Shown: positions 34,752 to 44,425, counted from the stretch's first letter. The stretch is DNA of 52,546 bases from Chitinophaga ginsengisoli (GCF_003014595.1 NZ_PYGK01000019.1:98664-151209), one strand, 5' to 3'. A program made the numbers and translations. Notes: generated by a model from the sequence alone, not told the origin.

Positions 34752-35216
34752 CTAAAATGTTCTGATGTATGGCCTGTTCGCCAGCGGCGAAAAAGACCAT
34801 GGTATGGCAATGAAAATAATTAACAGGCCCAGGGCGAACAGTAAGGTCATTATCCTGAACTTGCCCTGGTTAGTGACTGATCTTTTGGCGGAAGAAGAGC
34901 CGATAGTGACAACGATCACGGCGATCGTCATCAGGATCACATGCAGTAATCCGAAGAACAAGAAATCAAACTGTTTAATGGCTTCATGGTAGTTTCCTCT
35001 GAACCAGGCAACCAGTGGACTATTGAAATACAGCACATATCCTAATGCCAGCTGTATATGGGTAATAGTGGCTGTTATATGCCTTACCCGGTCATCGGCA
35101 AGCGTAAAAGAACGTTTTCCCGTCCATCCCCGGATGCCACGGTATATGGCGTACAGCAGGCTTAATACGACCATCCATCTGAAAAAGGAATGTAATAATA
35201 ACAATGAAAAATACAT
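34752..35216 (-). CDS. Small four-helix membrane protein, cytochrome-b-like
   Basis: The 154-residue protein has four hydrophobic segments with histidines (LLLHSFFRW; TATITHIQLALGY; LFFGLLHVILMT) at places that could bind haem. It resembles small Bacteroidota membrane proteins annotated as cytochrome-b-like, but I cannot verify haem binding. It is the first gene of a two-gene operon with DUF3817. Confidence 0.7.
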   Translation of the reverse strand: MYFSLLLLHSFFRWMVVLSLLYAIYRGIRGWTGKRSFTLADDRVRHITATITHIQLALGYVLYFNSPLVAWFRGNYHEAIKQFDFLFFGLLHVILMTIAVIVVTIGSSSAKRSVTNQGKFRIMTLLFALGLLIIFIAIPWSFSPLANRPYIRTF

Positions 35217-35282
35217 CTCTATATTTTGTTCCGCAAAGCTCTGTCGAAATGCGCTAAATTGTTAGGACATAAAAAGTACTAT

Positions 35283-36188
35283 TTAGGACATTTTAATCAT
35301 TCTACGGAATTCTGTAGGTGTCATTCCTTCATAGCGTTTGAACAGGCGGGTGAAATACGACTGATCTTCGAAACCCACCTGTATGGCCACTTCACTGATA
35401 GGGAAATCAGACTGGCTCAGTAATACTTTTGCTTCCTGTACGATTGTCTCATCAATCCATTTCGTAGGTGCCTTATGTGTGGTCATCTTCACCAGTTTAT
35501 TCAAATGACTAGGTGAGATGTTCAGCATCGCGGCATAGTCGCTTACCATATGCCGGTTCCGGATATTCTGGAACACCAGCTCCCGAAATCTGTTGGTGAT
35601 ACTTACAGCATTCGTCTGTTGATTGGCTAATACAGGCTGATATCCCTTGTTCACCTCACAGAATAAGGCTATCAGATAGGGCTGTAAGATGTTCATATGC
35701 TCTAACCCATGTTCCGTGTATTCCTGCAGCATTCGTTCAAAAAGATGCCCTACAAACCCCGCAGTATCTTTATCCAGCTCAATATGGGGTTTGCCCCATA
35801 CTTTCAGGAACTCAAACTCTTTCAGCAACTCACTGTTACCGTACTTGCCCAATAGCATATCGTCGTGGAAATTGCAGAAAATACCTTTGTTCCTGTCATG
35901 AATATCAAAAGAGAAGACCTGTCCGGCAGGTACGAATAACATCTCTCCTTTCCGGATACGATACTCCTCACTACCGATCTTCATAACTGCCGATCCTTCT
36001 GTCAGGAACAGGCAGGAATGGGTCAGCGACCGCGAAGCGGATACCGCTTGTTTTACATGCTGATACATGTCTTCCACCCTGCATATCAGGAACTTATTCA
36101 GGTTGCCCTTCAGGAGGGATTCCAGTTCCCGGGAGGGCATGAACCGGGAAGTGAATGCACGTGGGTCGTATACCTTGATCTCGTTCAT
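35283..36188 (-). CDS. AraC-family regulator with cupin sensing domain
   Basis: The 301-residue protein has an N-terminal cupin-like region (about 45-150, with YRIRKGEMLFVPAGQVFSF) and a C-terminal AraC helix-turn-helix (about 205-300: ISPSHLNKLVKMTTHKAPTKW; VGFEDQSYFTRLFKRYEGMTPTEFR). Its start codon is 63 bp from the divergent PP2C-kinase-Thg1 operon, so it may regulate that operon. Confidence 0.9.
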   Translation of the reverse strand: MNEIKVYDPRAFTSRFMPSRELESLLKGNLNKFLICRVEDMYQHVKQAVSASRSLTHSCLFLTEGSAVMKIGSEEYRIRKGEMLFVPAGQVFSFDIHDRNKGIFCNFHDDMLLGKYGNSELLKEFEFLKVWGKPHIELDKDTAGFVGHLFERMLQEYTEHGLEHMNILQPYLIALFCEVNKGYQPVLANQQTNAVSITNRFRELVFQNIRNRHMVSDYAAMLNISPSHLNKLVKMTTHKAPTKWIDETIVQEAKVLLSQSDFPISEVAIQVGFEDQSYFTRLFKRYEGMTPTEFRRMIKMS

Positions 36189-36251
36189 ATTAGGGATGGA
36201 CGAATGAGATGGGGAAATATTGTCATCTATTTGTTATTTTTGAGCCATAAC

Positions 36252-36974
36252 ATGAAGATCTATACCACGCTCCAAAAAGGGGAATACCACTTACATCATT
36301 GTGAAGACTACCTGTTTCTTGATAAAATCAACCCGCATACTACCGTTTGTGCCGTCATGGATGGCTGTACAATGGGAACGGACAGCTATTTCATTTCTAC
36401 ATTAACAGGAAAAATATTACGGAAGATCATCAAAGCAAAAAGTTACACTGACTTCTATACACCATCCTTCCTATCTCCGGCAACATTGCTAAAAGATATT
36501 ATGCACCAGCTCTTTAATGAGTTGAACATCCTTCGAAATCAACTGCAACTGGAAAGGAATGAGTTACTCACCACTCTCCTGCTAATAGTAACCGACACCA
36601 GGCTTAATCAGGGTGCTATACTCGTGGTAGGTGATGGAGTGATCAATATCAATGGCGCCACAACTGTATTTGATCAGGAAAACAAGCCGGATTATCTTGG
36701 TTATCATCTGTCCGAGCACTTTGATACATGGTATGAAAAGCAACAGCGCATTCCGGTGAATGCTTTACAGGATATAAGTCTTGCAACGGATGGCATCACA
36801 TCGTTTATCACGCTGCAACCATCTTCGGAAACAACAGACCCGCTGCATTTTCTACTGATTGACCAGGGACGTTCTGAGACAGATGAAATGCTGAATATGA
36901 AGTTAAAAAGCCTGGAGCATCAATATGGGATGAAACCGGGGGATGATCTGGCGGTGGTGAGGTTGATCTGGTAA
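36252..36974 (+). CDS. PP2C-like (PPM) phosphatase of the putative RNA-repair operon
   Basis: The ATG at 36252 (MKIYTTLQKG) gives 240 residues. The fold and metal ligands of PP2C are visible: HCEDY (Asp19), VMDGC (Asp37), LATDGITSF (Asp180) and GDDLAVVRL (Asp231 or Asp232). PPM phosphatases use two metals to remove phosphate from proteins, and some members act on other substrates. There is no partner kinase of the Ser/Thr type nearby. Instead a polynucleotide-kinase-like protein and a Thg1-like polymerase follow after 48 bp. A role in processing RNA phosphate ends is a hypothesis. Confidence 0.82.
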   Translation: MKIYTTLQKGEYHLHHCEDYLFLDKINPHTTVCAVMDGCTMGTDSYFISTLTGKILRKIIKAKSYTDFYTPSFLSPATLLKDIMHQLFNELNILRNQLQLERNELLTTLLLIVTDTRLNQGAILVVGDGVININGATTVFDQENKPDYLGYHLSEHFDTWYEKQQRIPVNALQDISLATDGITSFITLQPSSETTDPLHFLLIDQGRSETDEMLNMKLKSLEHQYGMKPGDDLAVVRLIW

Positions 36975-37022
36975 TTGTGTTTTTATTTTATTATTCTATT
37001 TTGCATCCCGAACACCCATACC

Positions 37023-37469
37023 ATGGAAGCGATCATTTTTTGTGGATTACAGGCTACCGGAAAAACTGGTTTTTACAAAGAACACTTTTTACAGACCCAC
37101 GTCAGGATCTCCCTTGACTTGTTGAAAAGCCGATACCGGGAAGACCTCTTCCTGGGGGCATGCATCAAAGGAACACAGCCTTTTGTGGTGGATAATACTA
37201 ATCCGGGAGCGGCAGACAGGGAGAAATACATCCAACTCGCGAAGCAGCACAAATTCAAGGTCATAGGATATTACTTTCAATCCATTCTCAAAGACGCACT
37301 GGAAAGGAACAGTCAGCGTACCGGGAAGGCACAGGTCCCGAAAGTAGGTGTTCTAAATACTTATAAACACCTGGAAATACCACAGTTCAGTGAGGGATTT
37401 GATGAATTACACTATGTCGAATTAGGCCCAGACGGCTTTACAATAAAAGCATGGAATCATGAAATTTGA
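37023..37469 (+). CDS. P-loop kinase, polynucleotide-kinase-like
   Basis: The ATG at 37023 (MEAIIFCGLQ) gives 148 residues; a TTG upstream is not credible. A Walker A motif GLQATGKT (8-15) is followed by VRISLD, a substrate-site-like VVDNTNPGAADREKYI (55-70) and an arginine-bearing lid ERNSQRTGKAQVP (94-106). This is the pattern of the AAA/P-loop polynucleotide 5'-kinase group. It overlaps the Thg1-like gene by 11 bp. A likely role is to phosphorylate a 5'-OH RNA end before Thg1 acts. Substrate not proven. Confidence 0.85.
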   Translation: MEAIIFCGLQATGKTGFYKEHFLQTHVRISLDLLKSRYREDLFLGACIKGTQPFVVDNTNPGAADREKYIQLAKQHKFKVIGYYFQSILKDALERNSQRTGKAQVPKVGVLNTYKHLEIPQFSEGFDELHYVELGPDGFTIKAWNHEI

Positions 37470-38226
37470 TGAATTAGACAGCAAAATGCGGGTATATGAA
37501 ACAGCCCATGACAGAAGCGTTCTTCCCGGCATGTACATGGTAGCCCGTATTGATGGCAGAGGTTTTACCAAGCTAACCAAAGAGGTACACCCTTTCGAAG
37601 CCCCATTCGATCCGGTATTCAGAGACTATATGGTAGAAACCGTGAAACACCTGATGAGCAGTGGTTTTAACGTTGTATACGGTTATACTGAAAGTGATGA
37701 GATCTCCCTGCTTTTTCATCTTGAGGAAAATGCCTTTGCCCGCAAACACCGGAAATATACGTCCATTCTCGCGGGAGAAGCCAGCGCCAAGTTCTCATTG
37801 CAGCTGGGTAGTCTTGCTGCATTTGACTGCCGAATCTGCGAGCTGCCTAACAAACAGCTGGTGGTCGACTATTTCAGATGGCGTAATGAAGATGCACACC
37901 GGAACGCTCTCAATGCACACTGTTACTGGCAGCTAAGGAAAGATAACCATACCCGGCTGACAGCTACGCAGAAAATAGAAAAGATGAGCACCGCAGATAA
38001 AAATGAGCTGCTCTTCAGTTATAATGTCAACTTCAATGAGCTTCCCAACTGGCAGAAAAGAGGGATTGGCTTTTATTGGGCAGAAATGGATAAAACAGGT
38101 TTTAATCCTAAAACGGCGGAACCTGTTGTGGTAAAGAGAAGACAGCTTTATGTGAATGATGAATTACCCATGAAAGACGAATACAACAAATTTGTTCTGC
38201 AACTGATAGATCAGAGCGAACAATAA
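37459..38226 (+). CDS. Thg1-like 3'-5' RNA nucleotidyltransferase
   Basis: The 255-residue protein has the Thg1 palm-fold signature: VARIDGRGFTKLT with Asp32 and YGYTESDEISLLF with Asp80 and Glu81, the metal-binding carboxylates of 3'-5' polymerases. WRNEDAHRNALNAHCYW takes the place of the eukaryotic HINN motif, as is usual in bacterial Thg1-like proteins, which repair 5'-truncated tRNA rather than adding G-1 to tRNA-His. It is translationally coupled to the kinase gene by an 11-bp overlap. An RNA repair role is likely; the target RNA is unknown. Confidence 0.93.
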   Translation: MKFDELDSKMRVYETAHDRSVLPGMYMVARIDGRGFTKLTKEVHPFEAPFDPVFRDYMVETVKHLMSSGFNVVYGYTESDEISLLFHLEENAFARKHRKYTSILAGEASAKFSLQLGSLAAFDCRICELPNKQLVVDYFRWRNEDAHRNALNAHCYWQLRKDNHTRLTATQKIEKMSTADKNELLFSYNVNFNELPNWQKRGIGFYWAEMDKTGFNPKTAEPVVVKRRQLYVNDELPMKDEYNKFVLQLIDQSEQ

Positions 38227-38271
38227 TAAAAGTGAAGGGCTGCCGCGATGCGACAGCCCTTCACTTTTATT
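38225..38271. terminator. Bidirectional terminator between Thg1-like and antiporter genes
   Basis: AATAAAAGTGAAGGGCTG (38225-38242) and CAGCCCTTCACTTTTATT (38254-38271) are perfectly complementary over 18 bp, with a further CGC/GCG pair in the loop. A/T runs at both ends make it work for both convergent genes. Confidence 0.95.
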
Positions 38272-39877
38272 AAAACTGTAACCTTATTTTCTCTTCTGCA
38301 AGGTCAAGCTGTGAAAAATGTTTACGGATGATCTCATCATTGAATTCCGATTTCCTGTTTATCTGCTTTAGCATCTTGCGTTGTTCCTTCAGCAATGCAT
38401 TATAAACAGTCCGGTAGCGTTTAACAGCATGTCGCCGGTTTACATCTACACCGTGCGATTCGGCATAACTTTGTAAAAAGATATGTTCATTCTCGAGGGT
38501 CGATCTTAGCTGCTGCAATAACACGTTCTCGTCCACATCAGCTTTAAACTGATTATCGAGCGCATCCAGGGCTACATACGCCAGTTTCTTCCTGACAAGG
38601 ATCTCCTGCTCAAGTTCTGACATAAGGTAGTCTGGCTCTTTCAGCTCAAGTTTACGGATCAGCCAGGGTAGTGTAAGTCCCTGCAATACCAGCGTTACTA
38701 ATATCACTACAAAAGTGATGAAGAGGATCATATTACGTTGAGGGAACGGCTGGTTGCCAGCCATCAGTGGAATAGACAATGCTGCCGCCAGAGATACCAC
38801 ACCGCGCATACCTGCCCAGCCAAACACAAGCGGCATACGCCAGCCCGGATGACTATCCGCCGTCTTAATAAACCTGCTGATAAATACTGTAAATACAGAA
38901 GCACCCAGGGTGCTGAGAATGCGGGTAATAATTACCACCGCTGAAATGATCAGTCCATACCAGATGGCCTGTGTCAGCGAGCTTCCTCCTAACTCGTGTA
39001 CCACAACAGGCAGTTCAAGACCTATCAGCATAAACACGATACCATTCAGCACAAATCCCACCATCGCCCATACATTGACGCCTTGTATGCGGCTCATATG
39101 ACTCAGAATGGAATTACGCCTGTTGGTCATAAAAAGACCTCCACTCACCACTGCCAGTACACCCGAGAAGTGAAAAGACTCTGCGGTTATGTACATCACA
39201 TAGGGCGCTATCAATGTCAGTACAGTATCCATACTGGGCGTGGTAGGCAGCCAGCGGTGAAGGGCATAAAATACCAATCCCACGGCAATGCCTGTTGCAA
39301 TACCCATGACTATTACCACCACAAAACTGATAGCCGCTTCATGGAAGGAAAAGGAACCGGTAATGACAGCCGCCATTGCAAAACGGTATACGATCAAGCT
39401 GGATGCATCGTTCATCAGGCTTTCCCCTTCTACGATCGATGAAAGCCGTTTGGGCGCATCCACGCCCTTCAAGATAGTACTGGCAGAAACTGCGTCAGGC
39501 GGGGAAATAATACCTCCCAGTAAAAAGCCCAGTGCCAGCGTAAAACCCGGGATCAGATAATCCGACACCATCGCTATCACGCAAGAGGTGAGCAGAACGA
39601 TCCCAAAAGCAAAAGAGCCGATTACCCTGCGCCATTTCCAGAACTCCTTCCAGGATGTATACCAAGCGGCTTCATACAGTAAAGGAGGCAGAAAGATCAG
39701 GAAAATAAGCTGCGGATCGATCGATATAACCGGGAGACCAGGAATGAAACTGATTCCCAAACCACCTAATACCAGCACAATAGGATAAGAAATCTTCAGA
39801 CGTTGTGCCAGCATCACCAGTAGCAGGATTACCAGTATGAGGCCAATGTACAATACAAAAGTCGCATGCATAGCCAC
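38270..39877 (-). CDS. CPA1-family Na+/H+ antiporter
   Basis: The 535-residue protein has about 12 membrane helices (residues 5-410) and motifs of monovalent cation:proton antiporter-1: FLPPLLYEAAW, GGIISPPDAVSASTIL and EGESLMNDASSLIVYR with the conserved transport aspartate, then a cytoplasmic charged tail of about 120 residues. It exchanges Na+ or K+ for H+ across the inner membrane. Start at Met1 or Met3 is equally possible. Confidence 0.93.
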   Translation of the reverse strand: MAMHATFVLYIGLILVILLLVMLAQRLKISYPIVLVLGGLGISFIPGLPVISIDPQLIFLIFLPPLLYEAAWYTSWKEFWKWRRVIGSFAFGIVLLTSCVIAMVSDYLIPGFTLALGFLLGGIISPPDAVSASTILKGVDAPKRLSSIVEGESLMNDASSLIVYRFAMAAVITGSFSFHEAAISFVVVIVMGIATGIAVGLVFYALHRWLPTTPSMDTVLTLIAPYVMYITAESFHFSGVLAVVSGGLFMTNRRNSILSHMSRIQGVNVWAMVGFVLNGIVFMLIGLELPVVVHELGGSSLTQAIWYGLIISAVVIITRILSTLGASVFTVFISRFIKTADSHPGWRMPLVFGWAGMRGVVSLAAALSIPLMAGNQPFPQRNMILFITFVVILVTLVLQGLTLPWLIRKLELKEPDYLMSELEQEILVRKKLAYVALDALDNQFKADVDENVLLQQLRSTLENEHIFLQSYAESHGVDVNRRHAVKRYRTVYNALLKEQRKMLKQINRKSEFNDEIIRKHFSQLDLAEEKIRLQF

Positions 39878-39956
39878 TAAAATAATACAATCCGTCTTAT
39901 TTACATCTAACCGGATAGATTAATACAATAAATTCATTCACAATGATTAGAATAGT

Positions 39957-39964
39957 TATTTTTG
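39957..39964 (+). promoter_or_regulatory. -7 box for the M3 peptidase gene
   Basis: TATTTTTG matches TAnnTTTG, 27 bp before the ATG at 39992. This position also argues against the in-frame TTG start at 39962, which lies inside the box. Confidence 0.5.
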
Positions 39965-39991
39965 CCGGAGTACATTTTAATCAACGAAGAT

Positions 39992-42040
39992 ATGGAGCAG
40001 ACAATCATCCTTAATCCACTACTTCAGGCCTATAATACACCTTTTGATGTTCCCCCGTTTGGCAGGATTGCACATGAACATTATCTGCCAGCCTTTGAGG
40101 CGGGCATGAAGGAACAGTGTAAAAATATTGAGCTGATCGCAAGCCTGACAACACCACCCTCTTTTACAGATACGGTGGAAGCGCTTGAAAAAAGCGGTAA
40201 ACTGCTTCGCAATGTCAGCAGTGTATTCTTCAATCTCACTTCCGCAAATACTTCTCCCGAACTGGAAGAGATCTCCCGCCAGATAGCGCCCGTACTGGCA
40301 AAACATGCTGATGATATTTACCTGAATGCAGCGCTGTTTGCCAGGATAAAAGCGTTATATGACCGACAGGACGCGCTTCAACTGACAGGAGAACAAAGCA
40401 AGTTATTGGAGAAATTCTATAAAGATTTTGTACGTAACGGCGCTAATCTGGACGCAGCCAAGCAGGAACGGCTCCGGGAGATCAATAAAGATCTTTCCCT
40501 GCTTACCGTTCGTTTCGGACAGAACCTGCTGGCGGAGACCAATCATTACGAACTGCTGATTACCGACCAGCAAGACCTTGCAGGACTTCCTGCTTCTCTT
40601 GTTGAAGCAGCGGCCCTATCAGCAAAGGAAGCTGGTAAAGAGGGTTGGCGTTTCACATTGCACAATGCCAGTATTATGCCCTTTTTGCAATATGCAGATC
40701 AGCGACATCTGCGGAAAGAGATCTATACTGCCTATATCAACCGTTGCAATCATAATGATGAACGCGACAACAAAGAGAGCGTAGCGCAGCTGGCAGCTTT
40801 AAGAGCAGAAAAGGCGGCCTTGTTGGGATATGCCTCTCATGCGCATCTGGTACTGGAAGAAAACATGGCGAAAACGCCTGAAAAAGCAAATGAACTCTTA
40901 CAGCAACTGTGGACGGCTGCACTGCCCGTAGCGAAGCAGGAAGCGAAAGAAATGCAGGCGCTCATGGACAGGGCTGGCAAAGGTGAACAACTGGAAGCCT
41001 GGGACTGGTTCTACTATGCAGATAAAGTAAGAAAGGAAAAATATAACTACGATGCAGAGGCATTACGCCCCTATTTCAAACTGGACAATGTGCGTGAAGG
41101 ACTTTTCTTTGTAGCGAAAAAGCTGTATGGGCTGACCTTCCATCCGTTAAAAGATATTCCTGTATATCATGAAGAAGTATCTGCCTACGAAGTAAAAGAT
41201 GATAAAAACCAGTTGATAGGCTTGTTGTACCTGGACTTCCATCCCCGCAGTTCCAAACGTGGCGGTGCCTGGATGACTTCTTACCGTAAACAGTCCATTG
41301 ATGAAAACGGACGTGTGGCCCCCATCATCTCTATTGTCTGTAACTTTTCCAGACCTACTAATACACAGCCGTCCCTGCTGACGCCGGATGAGGCAGAAAC
41401 CCTCTTCCATGAAGCAGGACATGCGTTGCATGGACTGTTGTCCAACGTGACCTATGAAATGCTTTCCGGCACCGCTGTTCCCCGCGATTTCGTAGAACTG
41501 CCTTCGCAGGTGATGGAGCATTGGGCTTTTGAACCGGAGGTACTGGAACAGTATGCAAAACATTATGAAACAGGAGAACTCATTCCTGCTTCATTAGTAG
41601 AAAAGATGAAAGCTGCATTCAAATTCAACCAGGGCTTTGCTACGGTAGAATACCTTGCAGCCTCCCTGCTGGATATGAGTTATCATACGCTTGCACCAGA
41701 CAGGACTATCGAACCGCTGGTATTTGAAAAAGAAGCAATGGAAAAGATCGGACAAATCCCCGAGATTGCACCCAGATACCGCAGTACCTACTTCCAGCAT
41801 ATTTTTTCTGGTGGCTATTCAGCAGGATATTACAGTTATATCTGGTCAGAAGTACTGGATAGCGATGCCTTTGCGGCTTTCAGGGAAGCGGGCAACATCT
41901 TCGATCCGGCAATCGCTACATCTTTCAGAAAGAATATCCTGGAAAAAGGAGGTACGGAAGAACCTATGCAATTGTATATCGCTTTCCGTAAAAGAGAACC
42001 CGATGTAAAGTACTTGTTACAACACCGGGGACTGGAATAA
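39992..42040 (+). CDS. M3-family zinc oligopeptidase (oligopeptidase A/Dcp type)
   Basis: The ATG at 39992 (MEQTIILNPL) gives 682 residues, normal for the family. The catalytic motif TLFHEAGHALHGLL has HExGH, with the third ligand in the following GTAVPRDFVELPSQVMEHW region. No signal peptide, so it is cytoplasmic and would degrade short peptides. A terminator follows directly. Confidence 0.95.
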   Translation: MEQTIILNPLLQAYNTPFDVPPFGRIAHEHYLPAFEAGMKEQCKNIELIASLTTPPSFTDTVEALEKSGKLLRNVSSVFFNLTSANTSPELEEISRQIAPVLAKHADDIYLNAALFARIKALYDRQDALQLTGEQSKLLEKFYKDFVRNGANLDAAKQERLREINKDLSLLTVRFGQNLLAETNHYELLITDQQDLAGLPASLVEAAALSAKEAGKEGWRFTLHNASIMPFLQYADQRHLRKEIYTAYINRCNHNDERDNKESVAQLAALRAEKAALLGYASHAHLVLEENMAKTPEKANELLQQLWTAALPVAKQEAKEMQALMDRAGKGEQLEAWDWFYYADKVRKEKYNYDAEALRPYFKLDNVREGLFFVAKKLYGLTFHPLKDIPVYHEEVSAYEVKDDKNQLIGLLYLDFHPRSSKRGGAWMTSYRKQSIDENGRVAPIISIVCNFSRPTNTQPSLLTPDEAETLFHEAGHALHGLLSNVTYEMLSGTAVPRDFVELPSQVMEHWAFEPEVLEQYAKHYETGELIPASLVEKMKAAFKFNQGFATVEYLAASLLDMSYHTLAPDRTIEPLVFEKEAMEKIGQIPEIAPRYRSTYFQHIFSGGYSAGYYSYIWSEVLDSDAFAAFREAGNIFDPAIATSFRKNILEKGGTEEPMQLYIAFRKREPDVKYLLQHRGLE

Positions 42041-42050
42041 AATTAACAGT

Positions 42051-42087
42051 AGCCGGTAGCCTTATAAGGCTGCCGGTTATTTTATCA
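42051..42087. terminator. Bidirectional terminator between M3 peptidase and surface protein
   Basis: CCGGTAGCCTTATAAGGCTGCCGG forms a nearly perfect hairpin around the palindrome AGCCTTATAAGGCT. TTATTTTATC follows on the plus strand and an AT-rich run follows on the minus strand. It overlaps the last codon of the minus-strand gene. Confidence 0.85.
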
Positions 42088-43657
42088 GGACAACACTGCC
42101 CTGCTGCTGTATGGCCTGCTGTGTATTATCCAGGTAAGTGATCGTCCATAAATAAGTACCCGGAGGCAAAGGTTGCCCTTTCAAATCGCCCCTCCATCCG
42201 TCATTCACATCTGTATTTACGTATATCAATTGTCCCCAGCGATTATAAACAGACATCCTGAAATCGCTGATCCTGTCAAACACCTTTACCCGGAATACAT
42301 CATTCACACCATCGCCATCCGGACTGAATGCATTCGGCACAAAGACTGCACATTTATTGGCCGCCACTGACACATCAACGTTACCGGAAATATCACAGTC
42401 CTGCGCATCCGTAATATGATATGCATAACTGCCCCCACTCAGATTCCGGAAGATGCTATCTGATTGCGAAACAAGACCTGCAATACTGTAAATGTACGGC
42501 GGTACTCCGCCTGTTGCTGCAAGTGTCAACACTGCGTCGTTGGTAACGGCACAACTCATTCCCTGCAGGGAACTGCCCAGAAAAGTAAACAACGGCGGGT
42601 CTGTTATTAAGAGGTCATAAAGGGTATCCAGACAGCCTTTGGCATCTTTGATGATAATGTCATACTTGCCCGCATACAAGTTATCAAATTCTGGTGATAA
42701 TTTGGCTTGTGTGTCCCCGTTCAGAAAATATTCATAAGGACCTATACCACCAGTGGTATTGAGCTGAATCTTATTCCGGTTTTGCCCCGTACAACCGGCA
42801 AGGGTAACGGCTGCATGGCCGTCAAATTCAGTTTCGGGCACCGTAATAGTATCCTGTACAGTTATTCCATTACCTGCATGTATGGTTACAATATAATCCC
42901 CGGAGGGAAGTTTATCTCTTTCATTGCTGGTACTGCCGTTATCCTTCCATTCGTAGGTAAACGGTGGATAGGTCCCCTCTACCGAAAGCCTGACGGAGCC
43001 GGTGCTCACACCTTTGCAACTGGGTATGATGTCATAGGATATCTTAGGCACCTCCCTGAGCGTATCTGAAAGATTGTCAATCGCCAATGCTATTCCATAG
43101 GCGTTGTCGCAGGCCACACGCACATCTCCTCCGAATACGATGTAACTGTATTCACCATGAGGCGTAAATTCTGCGGTGAACCGTTGCCACTCCGTATTAT
43201 AGAAAGCGCCTGACTGCCATAGCAATTCCAGTGTATCCGTCAATGTTGTTGCGCCGTAGATAGCCAGTGCACCGTAGCAGGTGGCAGAATCATATCCCCT
43301 GGCGAAATAGAGGTCAAATGAAATCCTGTAAGTTTTGTCTGGCAGCAAATCAGTATTTAGTTTCTGGGCAATTGCTTCCAGCCAGTGTGGTCCACCTCTG
43401 AAAGCGGAATAGGTATTTCCGTTAGAGGCCGGTTTATACACGCCCGTTACTCCCGGCTGAATATCAGGCGTTGAAGAAACAACCAGCCATTGGCCAGGCG
43501 CCCGATACTGAGAAGGCACCCCTTCCAGTGAAGGATTGCGAATGCCTATGTCCTGCGCCATAAGGTTGGCTGGCATCATCAAAACACTTATAATGGAGTA
43601 TAGAAAAAGTAACCTGCACAGTGTTACCAGCCGGTCATACCCAGCTTTTAAATTCAT
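42077..43657 (-). CDS. Secreted protein with T9SS type B sorting domain
   Basis: The 526-residue protein has an N-terminal signal segment (about residues 12-35, ending NLMAQ) and a carbohydrate-binding-like beta domain (about 36-205). SprB-like repeats follow (about 205-435, with GGIGPYEYFLNGD and GGVPPYIYSI). The gliding-motility-associated C-terminal domain comes last (about 440-526), with FVPNAFSPDGDGVNDVFRV, YNRWGQLIY and PPGTYLWTI. The last part is the type B signal for the type IX secretion system, so it is exported and held on the cell surface. Function is probably adhesion. Confidence 0.92.
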   Translation of the reverse strand: MNLKAGYDRLVTLCRLLFLYSIISVLMMPANLMAQDIGIRNPSLEGVPSQYRAPGQWLVVSSTPDIQPGVTGVYKPASNGNTYSAFRGGPHWLEAIAQKLNTDLLPDKTYRISFDLYFARGYDSATCYGALAIYGATTLTDTLELLWQSGAFYNTEWQRFTAEFTPHGEYSYIVFGGDVRVACDNAYGIALAIDNLSDTLREVPKISYDIIPSCKGVSTGSVRLSVEGTYPPFTYEWKDNGSTSNERDKLPSGDYIVTIHAGNGITVQDTITVPETEFDGHAAVTLAGCTGQNRNKIQLNTTGGIGPYEYFLNGDTQAKLSPEFDNLYAGKYDIIIKDAKGCLDTLYDLLITDPPLFTFLGSSLQGMSCAVTNDAVLTLAATGGVPPYIYSIAGLVSQSDSIFRNLSGGSYAYHITDAQDCDISGNVDVSVAANKCAVFVPNAFSPDGDGVNDVFRVKVFDRISDFRMSVYNRWGQLIYVNTDVNDGWRGDLKGQPLPPGTYLWTITYLDNTQQAIQQQGSVVLIK

Positions 43658-43786
43658 AGGATATTGTGTTTCAATTACTATTACAGTCAGATATAAAAGG
43701 GTTGGGAAATTCCCTGCATTCTCACACCAATCAACGGTTTACAAAGGTACTTTTAATTGATATTTCTTCATAATATCTTATCATGA

Positions 43787-44383
43787 TCATAAGCGTTTAT
43801 GCAGATTTTCTTTTACTGTAGCGAACCACTCCTCTTTCAATATGCTTAAAATGATAGTGCTTCTCCTGGTGCCATCCGGATTGGCGGCACAGCTCCGCAT
43901 GATCCCTTCTACAGTACAACCGATGCTCTTCATAGCAGCTATACTCCTCTCATTAGTATGAGCAGCCCTGAATTCCACACGTTCCATATCCATCCGTTCA
44001 AAAGCAAATTGCAACAGCAGGTACTTACAGTGTTTGTTCAATCCTGTACCCTGGAAATCTTTACCGTACCAGGTATACCCCAATTGTAACATGCTATGTG
44101 CCAGCTGGATATCATAAAAGCGCGTGCTGCCGGCATACTTCTGCGTCTGTTTATCAAAGACGATAAAAGGATATTCTTTTCCTGCATTGCGGCCATCTAC
44201 AGCTGCGCGGATGTATTCCCGCATAATACCGGGGCTGTTAGGCGGTATAACTGCATAACGCCAGATATTAGGTTCTTCCTGTGTAAAGGGTATGAGGTGT
44301 TCATCATCAGCTAATGTGAGAGGGCGGAGTAATACCCGCTCATCTTCTAACCGGATGTTATCTGAAAAATTGAATGGTGTCAT
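43787..44383 (-). CDS. RimJ/RimL-type GNAT acetyltransferase
   Basis: The 198-residue protein shows the GNAT pattern of the RimJ/RimL group: an N-terminal LEDERVLLRPLTLADDEHL, a middle LGYTWYGKDFQGTGLNKHCK with the acetyl-CoA loop, and RVEFRAAHTNERSIAAMKSIGC followed by the EG-x-MR end. It may acetylate protein N-termini or small molecules. Confidence 0.9.
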   Translation of the reverse strand: MTPFNFSDNIRLEDERVLLRPLTLADDEHLIPFTQEEPNIWRYAVIPPNSPGIMREYIRAAVDGRNAGKEYPFIVFDKQTQKYAGSTRFYDIQLAHSMLQLGYTWYGKDFQGTGLNKHCKYLLLQFAFERMDMERVEFRAAHTNERSIAAMKSIGCTVEGIMRSCAANPDGTRRSTIILSILKEEWFATVKENLHKRL

Positions 44384-44425
44384 GGTGGGTGCTTTTCAAA
44401 TGTATAGTTGCAAATATAGCCAAAC

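Noticed and set aside
39962..39991. TTG start extending the M3 peptidase by ten residues
   Set aside because: The TTG lies inside the -7 box, so it would not be in the transcript; the ATG at 39992 fits better.
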